DNA of 64,000 nt, taken from positions 124,001 through 188,000 of the forward strand of contig NZ_QLLY01000017.1 in assembly GCF_003259365.1 (NCBI RefSeq), read 5' to 3'. Within the stretch, counting starts at the first letter, position 1. The number at the start of each line of letters is the position of its first letter. This stretch comes from Streptomyces sp. PsTaAH-137 (GTDB taxonomy: Bacteria; Actinomycetota; Actinomycetes; Streptomycetales; Streptomycetaceae). This document shows, piece by piece, positions 54,086 through 62,286 of the stretch. The notes under the pieces were generated by a model. That model ran no database searches. It worked only from the letters and a program-made list of their open reading frames with translations, and had not been told where the DNA came from. The translations under genes were made by a program, and so were the position numbers.

Positions 54086-55642
54086 TTACTTGGTCACGGC
54101 GTCCAGCGCGTCCGCCGCACCGGCACCGTAGAAACTGTTCTTGTTCTTGCCGCCCACGCACACCGCGTCGACCGTGCCGTCACCGTCGATGTCGTACGGA
54201 TCGGTGCACGCCGTCGCGTCGGCCTCCTTGTACAGCAGCGCCTTCACCTGCGCCGCCGAGGCCTTCGGGTGCGTCGACTTGATGAGCGCGGCGACACCCG
54301 CGACATGCGGCGACGCCATCGACGTACCGGCCATGTACTGCCACTTGCCGCCCGGCACCGTGGACAGGATCAGTCCGCTGGTTGCCGGGGGAGCGGGCGT
54401 CTGGTACGCCGTGCTGTCGCCGCCGGGGGCGGCGATGTCGATGACGCCCTTGCCGTAGTTCGAGAACGAGGACTTGAGGCCCTTGGCGCCGGTCGCCGCG
54501 ACGGTGACCACGCCGGGCAGCTGCGACGGGATGTCGAAGCAGTCCTTGGTCCTGATCACCCGGTGCGTCGGCGTCGAGTCGTCCGGCGAGGAGTCGTCGA
54601 CGATCTCGTCCTGGGCGAGATCGGTGGCCGCGTTGCCGGCCGCCGCGACGTTCACCGCGCCCTTGCGCTCGGCGTACTGCGAGGCGCGGGTGACGGCCGT
54701 GACGAGCGCCTTCTGGTCGGCGTCCGTCACGCAGTTGAACAGCCAGGGATCGGTGTAGTAGCTGGAGTTGGTGACGTCCACCCCGTGGTCGGCCGCCCAC
54801 ACGAAGCCGCAGACGACGGCCTCCGTGTAGTACATGCCGGTGGCGGGCTCGGCCACCTTCAGGCTCGCGACCTTCACGCCCGGTGCGACCCCGGTGACGC
54901 CGACGCCGTTCTTGGCGGCGGCGATCTCACCGGCCACGTGCGTGCCGTGCCCGGACTCGCCCTCGACCGGGCGCCACGCGTTGTCCTTCTGCACGGGCAC
55001 CCCGCCCAGGCAGTTGGCCGACGCCTTCCTGTCGAAGTTGGGGGCCAGGTCCGGGTGGGTGTCGTCGATGCCGGAGTCGAGCACGCCGACCGTCACCTCG
55101 GGGCTGCCGAGGGACACCTTGTGGGCCTGGTCCGCCTTCATCGCGGGCAGGTCCCACTGCAACGGCTCCAGCGGGTCCTGGTCCGCCGTGGCCGAGGCGG
55201 CCGCCTTCTTCGCCTCCGCCGCGGTCAGCGTCTGCCGGGTGGCGAGGTCGTCGCTGGACTGCGCGGCCAGCGGCGCGGTGCGCGTGGCCCCGGCCGACTG
55301 GACCCCGCGCGCGGTGCGGATCGTCCGCGCGAAGTCCGGGTTCTTGGAGTGGGCGACGATGACGCCGATCTTGTCGTACGCGATGACGACGGTGCCGCCG
55401 GCCTTGCCGATGGCCTTCTTCACCGCGGGATCGCCCTTGCCCGGGCGGACGTTGACGACATAGCTGAGGTCGGGTCCGTCGGTGGCGACGGGCGCGCTCG
55501 CGTGGGTGCTGCCCTCCGTGTCGGCCGCCGACGCGGTCGCGTTCGGCAGGAAGGCCAGCGCGGTGACCGCCGCGATGCCGAGCGGCAGGGCCAGCGGGCG
55601 GCGGGCGCCGCGCGGACGCGGACGGGAGTGGGGCGGCGTCAT
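54086..55642 (-). CDS. secreted S8 family serine peptidase, downstream copy
   Basis: A 518-residue secreted subtilase. Residues 1-40 are a signal peptide (RRPLALPLGIAAVTALAFLP, cleavage after ASA). An inhibitor-type propeptide follows (YVVNVRPGKGDPAVKKAI to about 120). The catalytic triad is D189 in VLDSGIDDTHPDL, H232 in GHGTHVAGE and S441 in GTSMASPHV, with N337 for the oxyanion hole. A short DIDGDGTVDAVC near the C-terminus looks like a calcium loop. It is a paralogue of the next gene upstream, with the same order of motifs; 72 bases separate them. The role may be nutrient release or processing of surface proteins. Confidence 0.95.
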   Translation of the reverse strand: MTPPHSRPRPRGARRPLALPLGIAAVTALAFLPNATASAADTEGSTHASAPVATDGPDLSYVVNVRPGKGDPAVKKAIGKAGGTVVIAYDKIGVIVAHSKNPDFARTIRTARGVQSAGATRTAPLAAQSSDDLATRQTLTAAEAKKAAASATADQDPLEPLQWDLPAMKADQAHKVSLGSPEVTVGVLDSGIDDTHPDLAPNFDRKASANCLGGVPVQKDNAWRPVEGESGHGTHVAGEIAAAKNGVGVTGVAPGVKVASLKVAEPATGMYYTEAVVCGFVWAADHGVDVTNSSYYTDPWLFNCVTDADQKALVTAVTRASQYAERKGAVNVAAAGNAATDLAQDEIVDDSSPDDSTPTHRVIRTKDCFDIPSQLPGVVTVAATGAKGLKSSFSNYGKGVIDIAAPGGDSTAYQTPAPPATSGLILSTVPGGKWQYMAGTSMASPHVAGVAALIKSTHPKASAAQVKALLYKEADATACTDPYDIDGDGTVDAVCVGGKNKNSFYGAGAADALDAVTK

Positions 55643-55714
55643 GAAGTCTCCGTTCGGTCGGTGGTCGAGCCGAGTACGTACGTCATGGGTGCGGCGACCA
55701 GGGCCCGCGAGCGG

Positions 55715-57241
55715 CTACTTGACCGCATCGAGCGCGTCGACGATGCCGTGGCCGTAGAAGCTGTTGTTCCGCACACTGCCGGTGCAGGTCGCCTTGTACG
55801 TGCCGGTGCCGTCGGGGTCGTACGAGGCCGGGCAGGCCTGCGGGTCCGCCTGCGCCTTGAGCAGCGCCTGCACCTGCGCCGGACTCGCCCACGGGTGGCG
55901 GGACTTGATCAGCGCGGCGACGGCGGCCGCGTGCGGGGAGGCCATCGAGGTGCCCTGGAGATAGCCGTACGCGCCGCCCGGCAGCGTCGACAGGATCCGG
56001 CCGTTGGCGTCCGGGGTGGCGGGGATCTGGAGCTTGTCGCCGCCCGGCGCCGCGATGTCGATGACGCCCTTGCCGTAGCTGGAGTAGTACGACTTGGCCT
56101 TGTTCACACCGGTCGCGCTGACCGTGACGACACCCGGCAGCTGGGTCGGGATGTCGAAGCACTTGTGCGGGTCGATCGTGCGGGTGACCGGCGTCGAGTC
56201 GTCGGGGCTCGAGTCGTCGACGATCGCGTCCGAGTCGAGGTCGTCCGACGAGTTGCCCGCCGAGGCCAGGTTCAGGGTGCCCTTGTGGGTGGCGTAGAGC
56301 TGGGCCCGGTTCACCGCGTCGACGATGGCCCGCTGGTCGGGGTCGTCGAGGCAGTTGTACAGCCACGGGTCCACGTAGTAGCTGCTGTTGGTGACCTCGA
56401 CGCCGTGGTCGGCGGCGAAGACGAAGGCGCAGACGACGCTCTCCGGGTAGAACAGCTCGGTCTGCGGATCGGCCACCCGGATGCCCGCGACCTTCACGCC
56501 GGGCGCGACGCCCGCGACGCCGACTCCGTTGCGGGCGGCCGCTATCTCACCGGCGACATGCGTGCCGTGGTAGTGGTCCGGGGTCGCAGGCCGCCAGGCA
56601 CCGTACGAGGTGTCCGCCTTGCCGCCGACGCAACTGGCCGACTGGGAGGCGGAGAAGTTCGCCGTGAGATCGGGGTGGGTGTCGTCGACGCCGGTGTCGA
56701 TCACTCCGACCGTGACGTTTCTGCTGCCCGGGTTGATCTTCGCCGCCTTGTCGGCGCCGATCGCCCTGAGGTCCCACTGGTTGGCCTCCAGCGGCTCCTC
56801 GCCCGAAGCCGCCTTCGCGGAGGCGGACTTGACCTCGGCAGCCGTCAGCTTCTGGACCCGGCCCTCGTCGGTGGTGCCGGCCGCGGTGAGCGGCGTGGTG
56901 CGGGTGGCGCCCGCCGAGGCGACGCCCTTCGTGGCGCGGAGCAGCTTGCCGAAGTCCGGGTTGGCGGAGTGGACGACGAAGACGCCGATCCTGGCGTACG
57001 TCTCCACGACGGAACCACCGGCCGCGGATATCGCCTTGCGTACGGAAGCGATCGTGCGCGCGTCCGTGCTCCGTGTGTTGACGACGTACGCGAGCGAGCT
57101 GTCGGAGGCCGAACCGGCGTTCACCACGGGGGAGTCGGCCGGCGCGGCGACCGCGGACGGCAGGAAGCCGAAGGACGCCGTGAGCGCGATGCCGATCGGC
57201 AGTGCGAGGGCCGTACGTCGTCTGGCACGAAGATGAGCCAT
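55715..57241 (-). CDS. secreted S8 family serine peptidase, upstream copy
   Basis: A 508-residue secreted subtilase, paralogue of the next gene. Signal peptide 1-33 (RRRTALALPIGIALTASFGFL, cleavage after AVAA), propeptide to about 115, triad D182, H225 and S432, and N330. The end carries YDPDGTGTYKATC, in the place of the calcium loop of the copy. An insertion ADPQTELFYPESVVCAFV with cysteines, and HKCFDIPTQ, match between the two and suggest conserved disulfides. The 312 bases upstream have a 12-base direct repeat. The two genes lie head to tail and may be cotranscribed. Confidence 0.95.
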   Translation of the reverse strand: MAHLRARRRTALALPIGIALTASFGFLPSAVAAPADSPVVNAGSASDSSLAYVVNTRSTDARTIASVRKAISAAGGSVVETYARIGVFVVHSANPDFGKLLRATKGVASAGATRTTPLTAAGTTDEGRVQKLTAAEVKSASAKAASGEEPLEANQWDLRAIGADKAAKINPGSRNVTVGVIDTGVDDTHPDLTANFSASQSASCVGGKADTSYGAWRPATPDHYHGTHVAGEIAAARNGVGVAGVAPGVKVAGIRVADPQTELFYPESVVCAFVFAADHGVEVTNSSYYVDPWLYNCLDDPDQRAIVDAVNRAQLYATHKGTLNLASAGNSSDDLDSDAIVDDSSPDDSTPVTRTIDPHKCFDIPTQLPGVVTVSATGVNKAKSYYSSYGKGVIDIAAPGGDKLQIPATPDANGRILSTLPGGAYGYLQGTSMASPHAAAVAALIKSRHPWASPAQVQALLKAQADPQACPASYDPDGTGTYKATCTGSVRNNSFYGHGIVDALDAVK

Positions 57242-57637
57242 GGGATCTCCACATCATCCGTCGTTCAAGGGCGAATGGGGGCATATCTGGGGGCATATGC
57301 GGAAAGCCCGAACACAAGTGGTGCCCGGGCAGGTACATGACGCGTGGTGCGGAGCGAACGTATCGCTGGTCGCCGCAGGTCATCAACGAGTTCCGAAAGA
57401 AATCAAGGGAGTTGAACCGCTCCGTACGCGCCGCCGTGCCGTTGTGCAGGGGGCAAGGAGCACGATCCACCCCCCTGTCGGATCACGTCGGCTCGCTCTA
57501 CCATCGCGACCCGGCCCACGTGATCCACGTCACCATGAGGTCCGAGAACACGTATGCCCGCACAGCAAGAGTCGCCCGCGACTCCCGCAACTCCCCCTGA
57601 TCAGTTCCCGAAAGCACCCGCACCACGAGGAGACTCC
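57242..57637. other. 396-nt divergent promoter region, no gene assigned
   Basis: The gap between the subtilase gene and the DUF485 gene holds a direct repeat TGGGGGCATAT at 57276-57286 and 57288-57298, close to the subtilase start, and few other structures. An ATG at 57554 is in frame with DUF485 and could extend it, but has a poor ribosome-binding site. The 57300-57550 stretch shows no other coding signs I trust. Confidence 0.55.
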
Positions 57638-58006
57638 GTGGCCACCGACGCACCACCACCGCAGAAGGGCAGTCCGGACGAGCCCCGCGCGCTGCCCTCC
57701 ACCGAGGAGTTCACCGAGGTGCAGCAGAGCGCGGAGTTCGGCGAACTGCGCCACGCGCACCGCTCGTTCGCCTTCCCGCTCACCATCGCGTTCATCGCCT
57801 GGTATCTCGTGTACGTCCTGCTGTCCAACTACGCGGGCGACTTCATGGGCACCAAGGTCGTCGGCAACATCAACGTCGCCCTCGTCCTCGGCCTCGCCCA
57901 GTTCCTCACCACGTTCCTCATCGCCTGGTGGTACTCGCGGCACGCCGCGACGAAGCTCGACCCCAAGGCCGACGCCATCAAGTCCCGTATGGAGGGCGGC
58001 GCATGA
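57638..58006 (+). CDS. DUF485 domain membrane protein
   Basis: A 122-residue protein with a hydrophilic N-terminus and two membrane helices (about 50-70 and 83-105): RSFAFPLTIAFIAWYLVYVLLSNYA and NINVALVLGLAQFLTTFLIAWWYSRHA. DUF485 proteins pair with ActP-type acetate symporters (as YjcH), and such a gene follows with an ATGA overlap. The GTG at 57638 was chosen because GAGGAG lies five bases upstream; an in-frame ATG at 57554 would add 28 residues. It probably helps the assembly or activity of the symporter. Confidence 0.92.
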   Translation: MATDAPPPQKGSPDEPRALPSTEEFTEVQQSAEFGELRHAHRSFAFPLTIAFIAWYLVYVLLSNYAGDFMGTKVVGNINVALVLGLAQFLTTFLIAWWYSRHAATKLDPKADAIKSRMEGGA

Positions 58007-59634
58007 GCCCCGTCACGTCTCAGTTCACGCTGGCCGCCGCCGCCGACGCGAGCGAGCACCGTCCGCTGATCATCACCCTGTTCTCGGTCTTCGTCGTGGC
58101 CACCCTCGTCATCACCGTATGGGCGGGCCGCCAGACCAAGAGCGCCTCCGACTTCTACGCGGGCGGACGGCAGTTCACCGCCTTCCAGAACGGCCTCGCG
58201 GTCTCCGGCGACTACATGTCCGCCGCGTCCTTCCTCGGCATCGCGGGCGCCATCGCCCTCTTCGGCTACGACGGCTTCCTCTACTCCATCGGCTTCCTGG
58301 TCGCATGGCTCGTCGCCCTGCTCCTGGTCGCCGAACCGCTGCGCAACTCCGGCCGCTACACGATGGGCGACGTGCTCGCCTACCGGATGCGCCAGCGCCC
58401 GGTCCGTACCGCCGCCGGCACCTCCACCATCGTCGTCTCCATCTTCTATCTGCTCGCGCAGATGGCGGGCGCGGGCGTCCTGGTCTCGCTGCTGCTCGGC
58501 ATCACCACCGACGCGGGCAAGGTCGGCATCGTCGCGCTCGTCGGCGTCCTGATGATCGTGTACGTCACCATCGGCGGCATGAAGGGCACCACCTGGGTGC
58601 AGATGGTCAAGGCCGTGCTGCTCATCGCCGGCGCCATCCTGCTCACCTTCCTGGTCCTGCTGAAGTTCAACTTCAACATCTCGGACCTGCTGGGCACCGC
58701 CGCCGAGAACAGCGGCAAGGGCTCGCCCTTCCTGGAGCCGGGCCTGAAGTACGGCGCCACGGCCACCTCGAAGATCGACTTCCTGTCGCTCGGCATCGCG
58801 CTCGTCCTCGGCACCGCCGGACTGCCGCACATCCTGATCCGCTTCTACACGGTGCCGACCGCCAAGGCCGCCCGTAAGTCGGTCAACTGGGCCATCGGCA
58901 TCATCGGCGTCTTCTACCTGATGACCCTCGCGCTCGGCTTCGGCGCCGCCGCGCTCATCAAGCCGGACGAGATCATCGCCTCGAACAAGGCGGGCAACAC
59001 CGCGGCTCCGCTGCTCGCCCTCCATCTGGGCGGCGTCGACTCCAGCTGGGGCGCGATCCTGCTGGCGTCCATCTCGGCCGTCGCCTTCGCCACGATCCTC
59101 GCGGTCGTCGCGGGCCTGACCCTGGCCTCGTCGTCGTCCTTCGCGCACGACATCTACGCCAACGTCATCAAGAAGGGCCAGGCGACCGAGAAGCAGGAGA
59201 TGCGGGCCGCCCGCTGGGCCACGGTCTTCATCGGCATCGTCTCGATCGCCCTCGGCGCGCTCTCCCGCGACCTGAACGTGGCGGGCCTGGTCGCCCTGGC
59301 CTTCGCCGTGGCCGCCTCCGCGAACCTGCCGACGATCCTCTACAGCCTCTTCTGGAAGCGCTTCAACACCAACGGCGCGCTGTGGTCGATCTACGGCGGC
59401 CTGTTCACCGCCGTCTTCCTGGTGCTCTTCTCGCCGGTCGTCTCCGGCAAGGAGACGTCGATGTTCAAGGGGGCCGACTTCGACTGGTTCCCGCTGGAGA
59501 ACCCGGGCCTCATCTCGATCCCCGTCGGTTTCCTGCTCGGCATCATCGGCACCTACCTGGCCAAGGACAAGGCCGACGCGGGCAAGTACGCGGAGCTGGA
59601 GGTGCGCTCCCTCACGGGTACCGGCGCCCACTGA
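58003..59634 (+). CDS. ActP-type solute symporter (SSS family, acetate/monocarboxylate)
   Basis: A 543-residue sodium/solute symporter with about thirteen membrane segments. SSS features are SASDFYAGGRQFTAFQNGLAVSGDYMSAASFLGIAG and GTAGLPHILIRFYTVPTAKAARKS, which point to the ActP acetate subgroup. The ATG overlaps the DUF485 stop. A 14-bp stem terminator follows 15 bases after its stop. The pairing with DUF485 supports a monocarboxylate substrate such as acetate or pyruvate. Streptomyces often have two such pairs, so this may not be the only one. Confidence 0.93.
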   Translation: MSPVTSQFTLAAAADASEHRPLIITLFSVFVVATLVITVWAGRQTKSASDFYAGGRQFTAFQNGLAVSGDYMSAASFLGIAGAIALFGYDGFLYSIGFLVAWLVALLLVAEPLRNSGRYTMGDVLAYRMRQRPVRTAAGTSTIVVSIFYLLAQMAGAGVLVSLLLGITTDAGKVGIVALVGVLMIVYVTIGGMKGTTWVQMVKAVLLIAGAILLTFLVLLKFNFNISDLLGTAAENSGKGSPFLEPGLKYGATATSKIDFLSLGIALVLGTAGLPHILIRFYTVPTAKAARKSVNWAIGIIGVFYLMTLALGFGAAALIKPDEIIASNKAGNTAAPLLALHLGGVDSSWGAILLASISAVAFATILAVVAGLTLASSSSFAHDIYANVIKKGQATEKQEMRAARWATVFIGIVSIALGALSRDLNVAGLVALAFAVAASANLPTILYSLFWKRFNTNGALWSIYGGLFTAVFLVLFSPVVSGKETSMFKGADFDWFPLENPGLISIPVGFLLGIIGTYLAKDKADAGKYAELEVRSLTGTGAH

Positions 59635-59648
59635 TCCGGCGGTTCCTC

Positions 59649-59697
59649 CCGTGCCCCCGTCGCAGCGAGCTGGTAGCTCTCTACGACGGGGGCACGG
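59649..59697 (+). terminator. long hairpin terminator after the symporter gene
   Basis: CCGTGCCCCCGTCG pairs perfectly with CGACGGGGGCACGG, and the inside also folds (GAGC-TGGTA-GCTC). Confidence 0.9.
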
Positions 59698-59741
59698 CAC
59701 GCTCGTGGGATCACCGGAGGGTCCGTGTCGGACCCGTCACG

Positions 59742-59747
59742 TAGGCT
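59742..59747 (+). promoter_or_regulatory. -10 element of moaA
   Basis: TAGGCT about 48 bases before the moaA GTG. A start near 59754 would leave a leader of about 40 bases with a strong ribosome-binding site. Confidence 0.5.
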
Positions 59748-59794
59748 CGGAGACTGTCAGGCCTTACACGCACGACAAGAGGGAGGGGGCCCAC

Positions 59795-60784
59795 GTGCTC
59801 ATCGACACCTACGGCCGGGTGGCCACCGACCTGCGGGTCTCGCTGACCGACCGCTGCAATCTCCGGTGCACCTACTGCATGCCCGAAGAGGGGCTGCAGT
59901 GGCTGGGCAAGTCGGATCTGCTGACCGACGACGAGATCGTCCGTCTCATCCGGATCGCCGTCACGCATCTGGGCATCACCGAGGTCCGCTTCACCGGCGG
60001 CGAGCCCCTGCTGCGGCCCGGTCTGGTCGGCATCGTCGAGCGGGTCGCCGCCCTGGAGCCCCGCCCCCAGATGTCCCTGACGACGAACGGCATCGGGCTG
60101 AAGCGCACCGCCGCCGCCCTGAAGCAGGCGGGCCTGGACCGGGTGAACGTGTCGCTGGACACGCTGCGCCCCGACGTCTTCAAGACGCTGACCCGCCGCG
60201 ACCGCCACAAGGACGTCATCGAGGGACTCGCCGCCGCGCACGAGGCGGGCCTGACCCCGGTGAAGATCAATTCGGTCCTGATGCCGGGGCTGAACGAGGA
60301 GGAGGCGCCCGACCTCCTCGCCTGGGCCGTCGAGCACGACTACGAGCTGCGGTTCATCGAGCAGATGCCGCTGGACGCCCAGCACGGCTGGAAGCGCGAG
60401 GGCATGGTCACCGCCGGTGACATCCTGGCCTCCCTGCGCACCCGCTTCGAGCTGACAGCCGAGGAGTCGGGGGAGCGCGGCTCCGCCCCGGCCGAGCGCT
60501 GGACCGTCGACGGCGGGCCGCACCGCGTCGGGGTCATCGCCTCGGTGACCCGCCCCTTCTGCGCGGCCTGCGACCGCACCCGCCTCACCGCCGACGGCCA
60601 GGTCCGCACCTGCCTGTTCGCCCGGGAGGAGACGGATCTGCGCGCGGCCCTGCGCTCCGAGGCGCCGGACGAGGACATCGCCCGCATCTGGAAGCTCGCG
60701 ATGTGGGGCAAGAAGGCAGGCTCGGGCCTCGACGACCCGACGTTCCTGCAGCCCGACCGCCCGATGTCGGCGATCGGCGGCTGA
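59795..60784 (+). CDS. moaA: GTP 3',8-cyclase MoaA
   Basis: A 329-residue radical-SAM enzyme that starts molybdenum cofactor synthesis by converting GTP to (8S)-3',8-cyclo-7,8-dihydro-GTP. The radical-SAM cluster ligands are C21, C25 and C28 in DRCNLRCTYCMP. The second [4Fe-4S] cluster is bound by the CAACDRTRLTADGQVRTC region (about 256-273). The C-terminal MSAIGG supplies the two glycines needed for activity. GTG 59795 was chosen because GGGAGGGGG lies seven bases upstream; the frame is open 48 codons further. No other moa genes are in the window. Confidence 0.97.
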   Translation: MLIDTYGRVATDLRVSLTDRCNLRCTYCMPEEGLQWLGKSDLLTDDEIVRLIRIAVTHLGITEVRFTGGEPLLRPGLVGIVERVAALEPRPQMSLTTNGIGLKRTAAALKQAGLDRVNVSLDTLRPDVFKTLTRRDRHKDVIEGLAAAHEAGLTPVKINSVLMPGLNEEEAPDLLAWAVEHDYELRFIEQMPLDAQHGWKREGMVTAGDILASLRTRFELTAEESGERGSAPAERWTVDGGPHRVGVIASVTRPFCAACDRTRLTADGQVRTCLFAREETDLRAALRSEAPDEDIARIWKLAMWGKKAGSGLDDPTFLQPDRPMSAIGG

Positions 60785-60814
60785 CCGGCCGAGTACCGAC
60801 TGCTGACCGGTGGG

Positions 60815-61069
60815 TCAGTCCTGCCGCTCGGCGGACTCCCACTCGGCCAGTGTCACGACGTCCTTGAGGAACCCGCGCACGCCGAGGAACTGGGAGAGGT
60901 GCTCGCGGTGCTCGTCGCACGCGAGCCAGGTCTTGCGGCGCTCCGGCGTGTGCAGCTTCGGGTTGTTCCACGCCAGCACCCACACCGCGTCGGCACGGCA
61001 GCCCTTGGCCGAGCACTGCGGGGTCGTGGGGGAGGGCGGGGTCGGCCCGGACAGGTTCGCGAGATTCAC
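60815..61069 (-). CDS. small conserved Cys/His protein
   Basis: An 84-residue soluble protein. Two cysteines near the start (PQCSAKGCRADAVW) and a CDEH further on (TWLACDEHREHLSQFL) form a likely zinc site. Databases sometimes call this family acetone carboxylase; nothing in the sequence supports such an activity. It begins with GTG at 61069. It is convergent with moaA, 30 bases from its stop. The function is unknown. Confidence 0.8.
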   Translation of the reverse strand: MNLANLSGPTPPSPTTPQCSAKGCRADAVWVLAWNNPKLHTPERRKTWLACDEHREHLSQFLGVRGFLKDVVTLAEWESAERQD

Positions 61070-61144
61070 GCCTCAACCTTAAAGGGCCCGGAAAACCCGC
61101 AGGAAAGCCCGTCGGGCAGGCCGTCGAAAAGCTCCGGGAAAAGG

Positions 61145-61182
61145 CGACGCCGAGCAGCCACGGGGGGAGCTGCCCGGCGTCG
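61145..61182. terminator. hairpin between DUF3099 gene and small Cys/His gene
   Basis: CGACGCCGAGCAGC pairs with GCTGCCCGGCGTCG with one mismatch around a ten-base loop. It follows the DUF3099 gene on the minus strand at 157 bases. A small CCGTCG-CTC-CGACGG hairpin lies nearby at 61185-61200. The remaining bases of the 269-nt gap show no gene. Confidence 0.6.
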
Positions 61183-61338
61183 GTCCGTCGCTCCGACGGG
61201 GGATGCGGAGCGCGTACGCAGTATGTCACGCGCGACCCCGTACCCGGCACCGGAACCACATGATTGATCTGAGCTTTTCTTGAGCTTTGTCGACCAGTCG
61301 TACCGCGCCCCCGAGAGGGCCGCGGACAGTGCCGAGGG

Positions 61339-61689
61339 CTATGCCCGGTCTTCCGGGACGGATTCCGCCGGACCCGCCGCGGGCGTCGGCGCGATCATCG
61401 GCCGCGAGGGCGCCGGTACGAAGGTCGACGGCAGGTTCGGCGCGTTCTCCCGGCCGGCGTTGGCGATCACCACGGCCACGTAGGGAAGGAAGGCGCCGAG
61501 CACCAGGGTCACGATGGCGACGGGCCGCTCGATGTCCCACAGCACCGCCGTGGCGATCACCGCGAGCGTGCGGATCCCCATCGAGATGACGTACCGGCGC
61601 TGCCGCCCGCGCACGTCCTCCGCGAGCCCCTGCCGGGCTCCGGTGATCCGGAAAACCTGTGCTCCGCCGCTGTCACTGCGCTTCCGCAT
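61339..61689 (-). CDS. DUF3099 domain membrane protein
   Basis: A 116-residue protein with two membrane helices (about 38-55 and 58-80): GIRTLAVIATAVLWDIERPVAIVTLVLGAFLPYVAVVIAN. The N-terminus QVFRITGARQGLAEDVRGRQRRYVISM is the DUF3099 signature, and the C-terminus is proline/alanine-rich. ATG 61689 and GTG 61692 are both possible starts; GTGGA lies upstream. The family is widespread in actinobacteria and has no known function. Confidence 0.87.
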   Translation of the reverse strand: MRKRSDSGGAQVFRITGARQGLAEDVRGRQRRYVISMGIRTLAVIATAVLWDIERPVAIVTLVLGAFLPYVAVVIANAGRENAPNLPSTFVPAPSRPMIAPTPAAGPAESVPEDRA

Positions 61690-61919
61690 CACATTCCACC
61701 ACCCGCCGGCTTCGCCGGACGCTCCCCGGTCCGGACCGCAACCACGTTACGCCGGGGCTGCGTCCGCTACGAGACCGGGGCAGCCCTGACCTGGGCGCGG
61801 CCACTGCGCCGTACCACGTATGGGGTGCCCCGACATGCGCCGTACGGAGTACGGCCGGAGACTGATCGCACGTGAGTGGCGCAGGCCGCGCACTCCGCGC
61901 CGCTTGAGGAGGCGATGTC

Positions 61920-62195
61920 ATGAGTTGGTTGTGGGCGATCATCGTGGGTCTGGTTCTGGGCCTGATCGCGAAGGCGATTCTGCCGGGCAAGCAGCAGATC
62001 CCGCTGTGGCTGACGACGGTCTTCGGCATCATCGGCAGCGTTCTCGGCAACTGGGCGGCCACGGGCCTCGGCGTCAACGACACCAAGGGCATCGACTGGA
62101 TCCGCCATCTGCTCCAGCTGATCGGCGCCGTCGTCGTCGTCGCGGTGGGCGACATGGCGTGGACGGCACTGCGGGGCAACAAACGACGGGCCTAG
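61920..62195 (+). CDS. GlsB/YeaQ/YmgE family stress response membrane protein
   Basis: A 91-residue protein with three hydrophobic helices: WLWAIIVGLVLGLIAKAILPG, the middle LWLTTVFGIIGSVLGNWAA, and LLQLIGAVVVVAVGDMAWTAL. The pattern GLIAK-x-ILPG and GIIGS is the transglycosylase-associated (GlsB) signature. GAGGAGGCG lies before the ATG. It is convergent with tyrS, sharing a terminator. The role is thought to be envelope or general stress. Confidence 0.92.
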   Translation: MSWLWAIIVGLVLGLIAKAILPGKQQIPLWLTTVFGIIGSVLGNWAATGLGVNDTKGIDWIRHLLQLIGAVVVVAVGDMAWTALRGNKRRA

Positions 62196-62217
62196 CGCCG
62201 GTCGCGCGCCGAACGAC

Positions 62218-62262
62218 CGAGGGCGCTGCCCCTTCCGCCCGGCGGAAGCGACAGCGCCCTCG
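62218..62262. terminator. bidirectional terminator between GlsB gene and tyrS
   Basis: CGAGGGCGCTG pairs with CAGCGCCCTCG, and the inside repeats CTTCCGCC / GGCGGAAG, giving a long near-perfect stem between the two convergent genes. Confidence 0.9.
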
Positions 62263-62286
62263 GCGCTGCTCCGTACTGCTGGGACG

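Noticed and set aside
54080..57340. A 1086-codon plus-strand open frame opposite the subtilases
   Set aside because: It mirrors the GC-rich antisense of two clear peptidase genes and has no motif of its own.
60815..61069. Acetone carboxylase
   Set aside because: The 84-residue protein is far too small and lacks any such domain; the label is probably a database carry-over.
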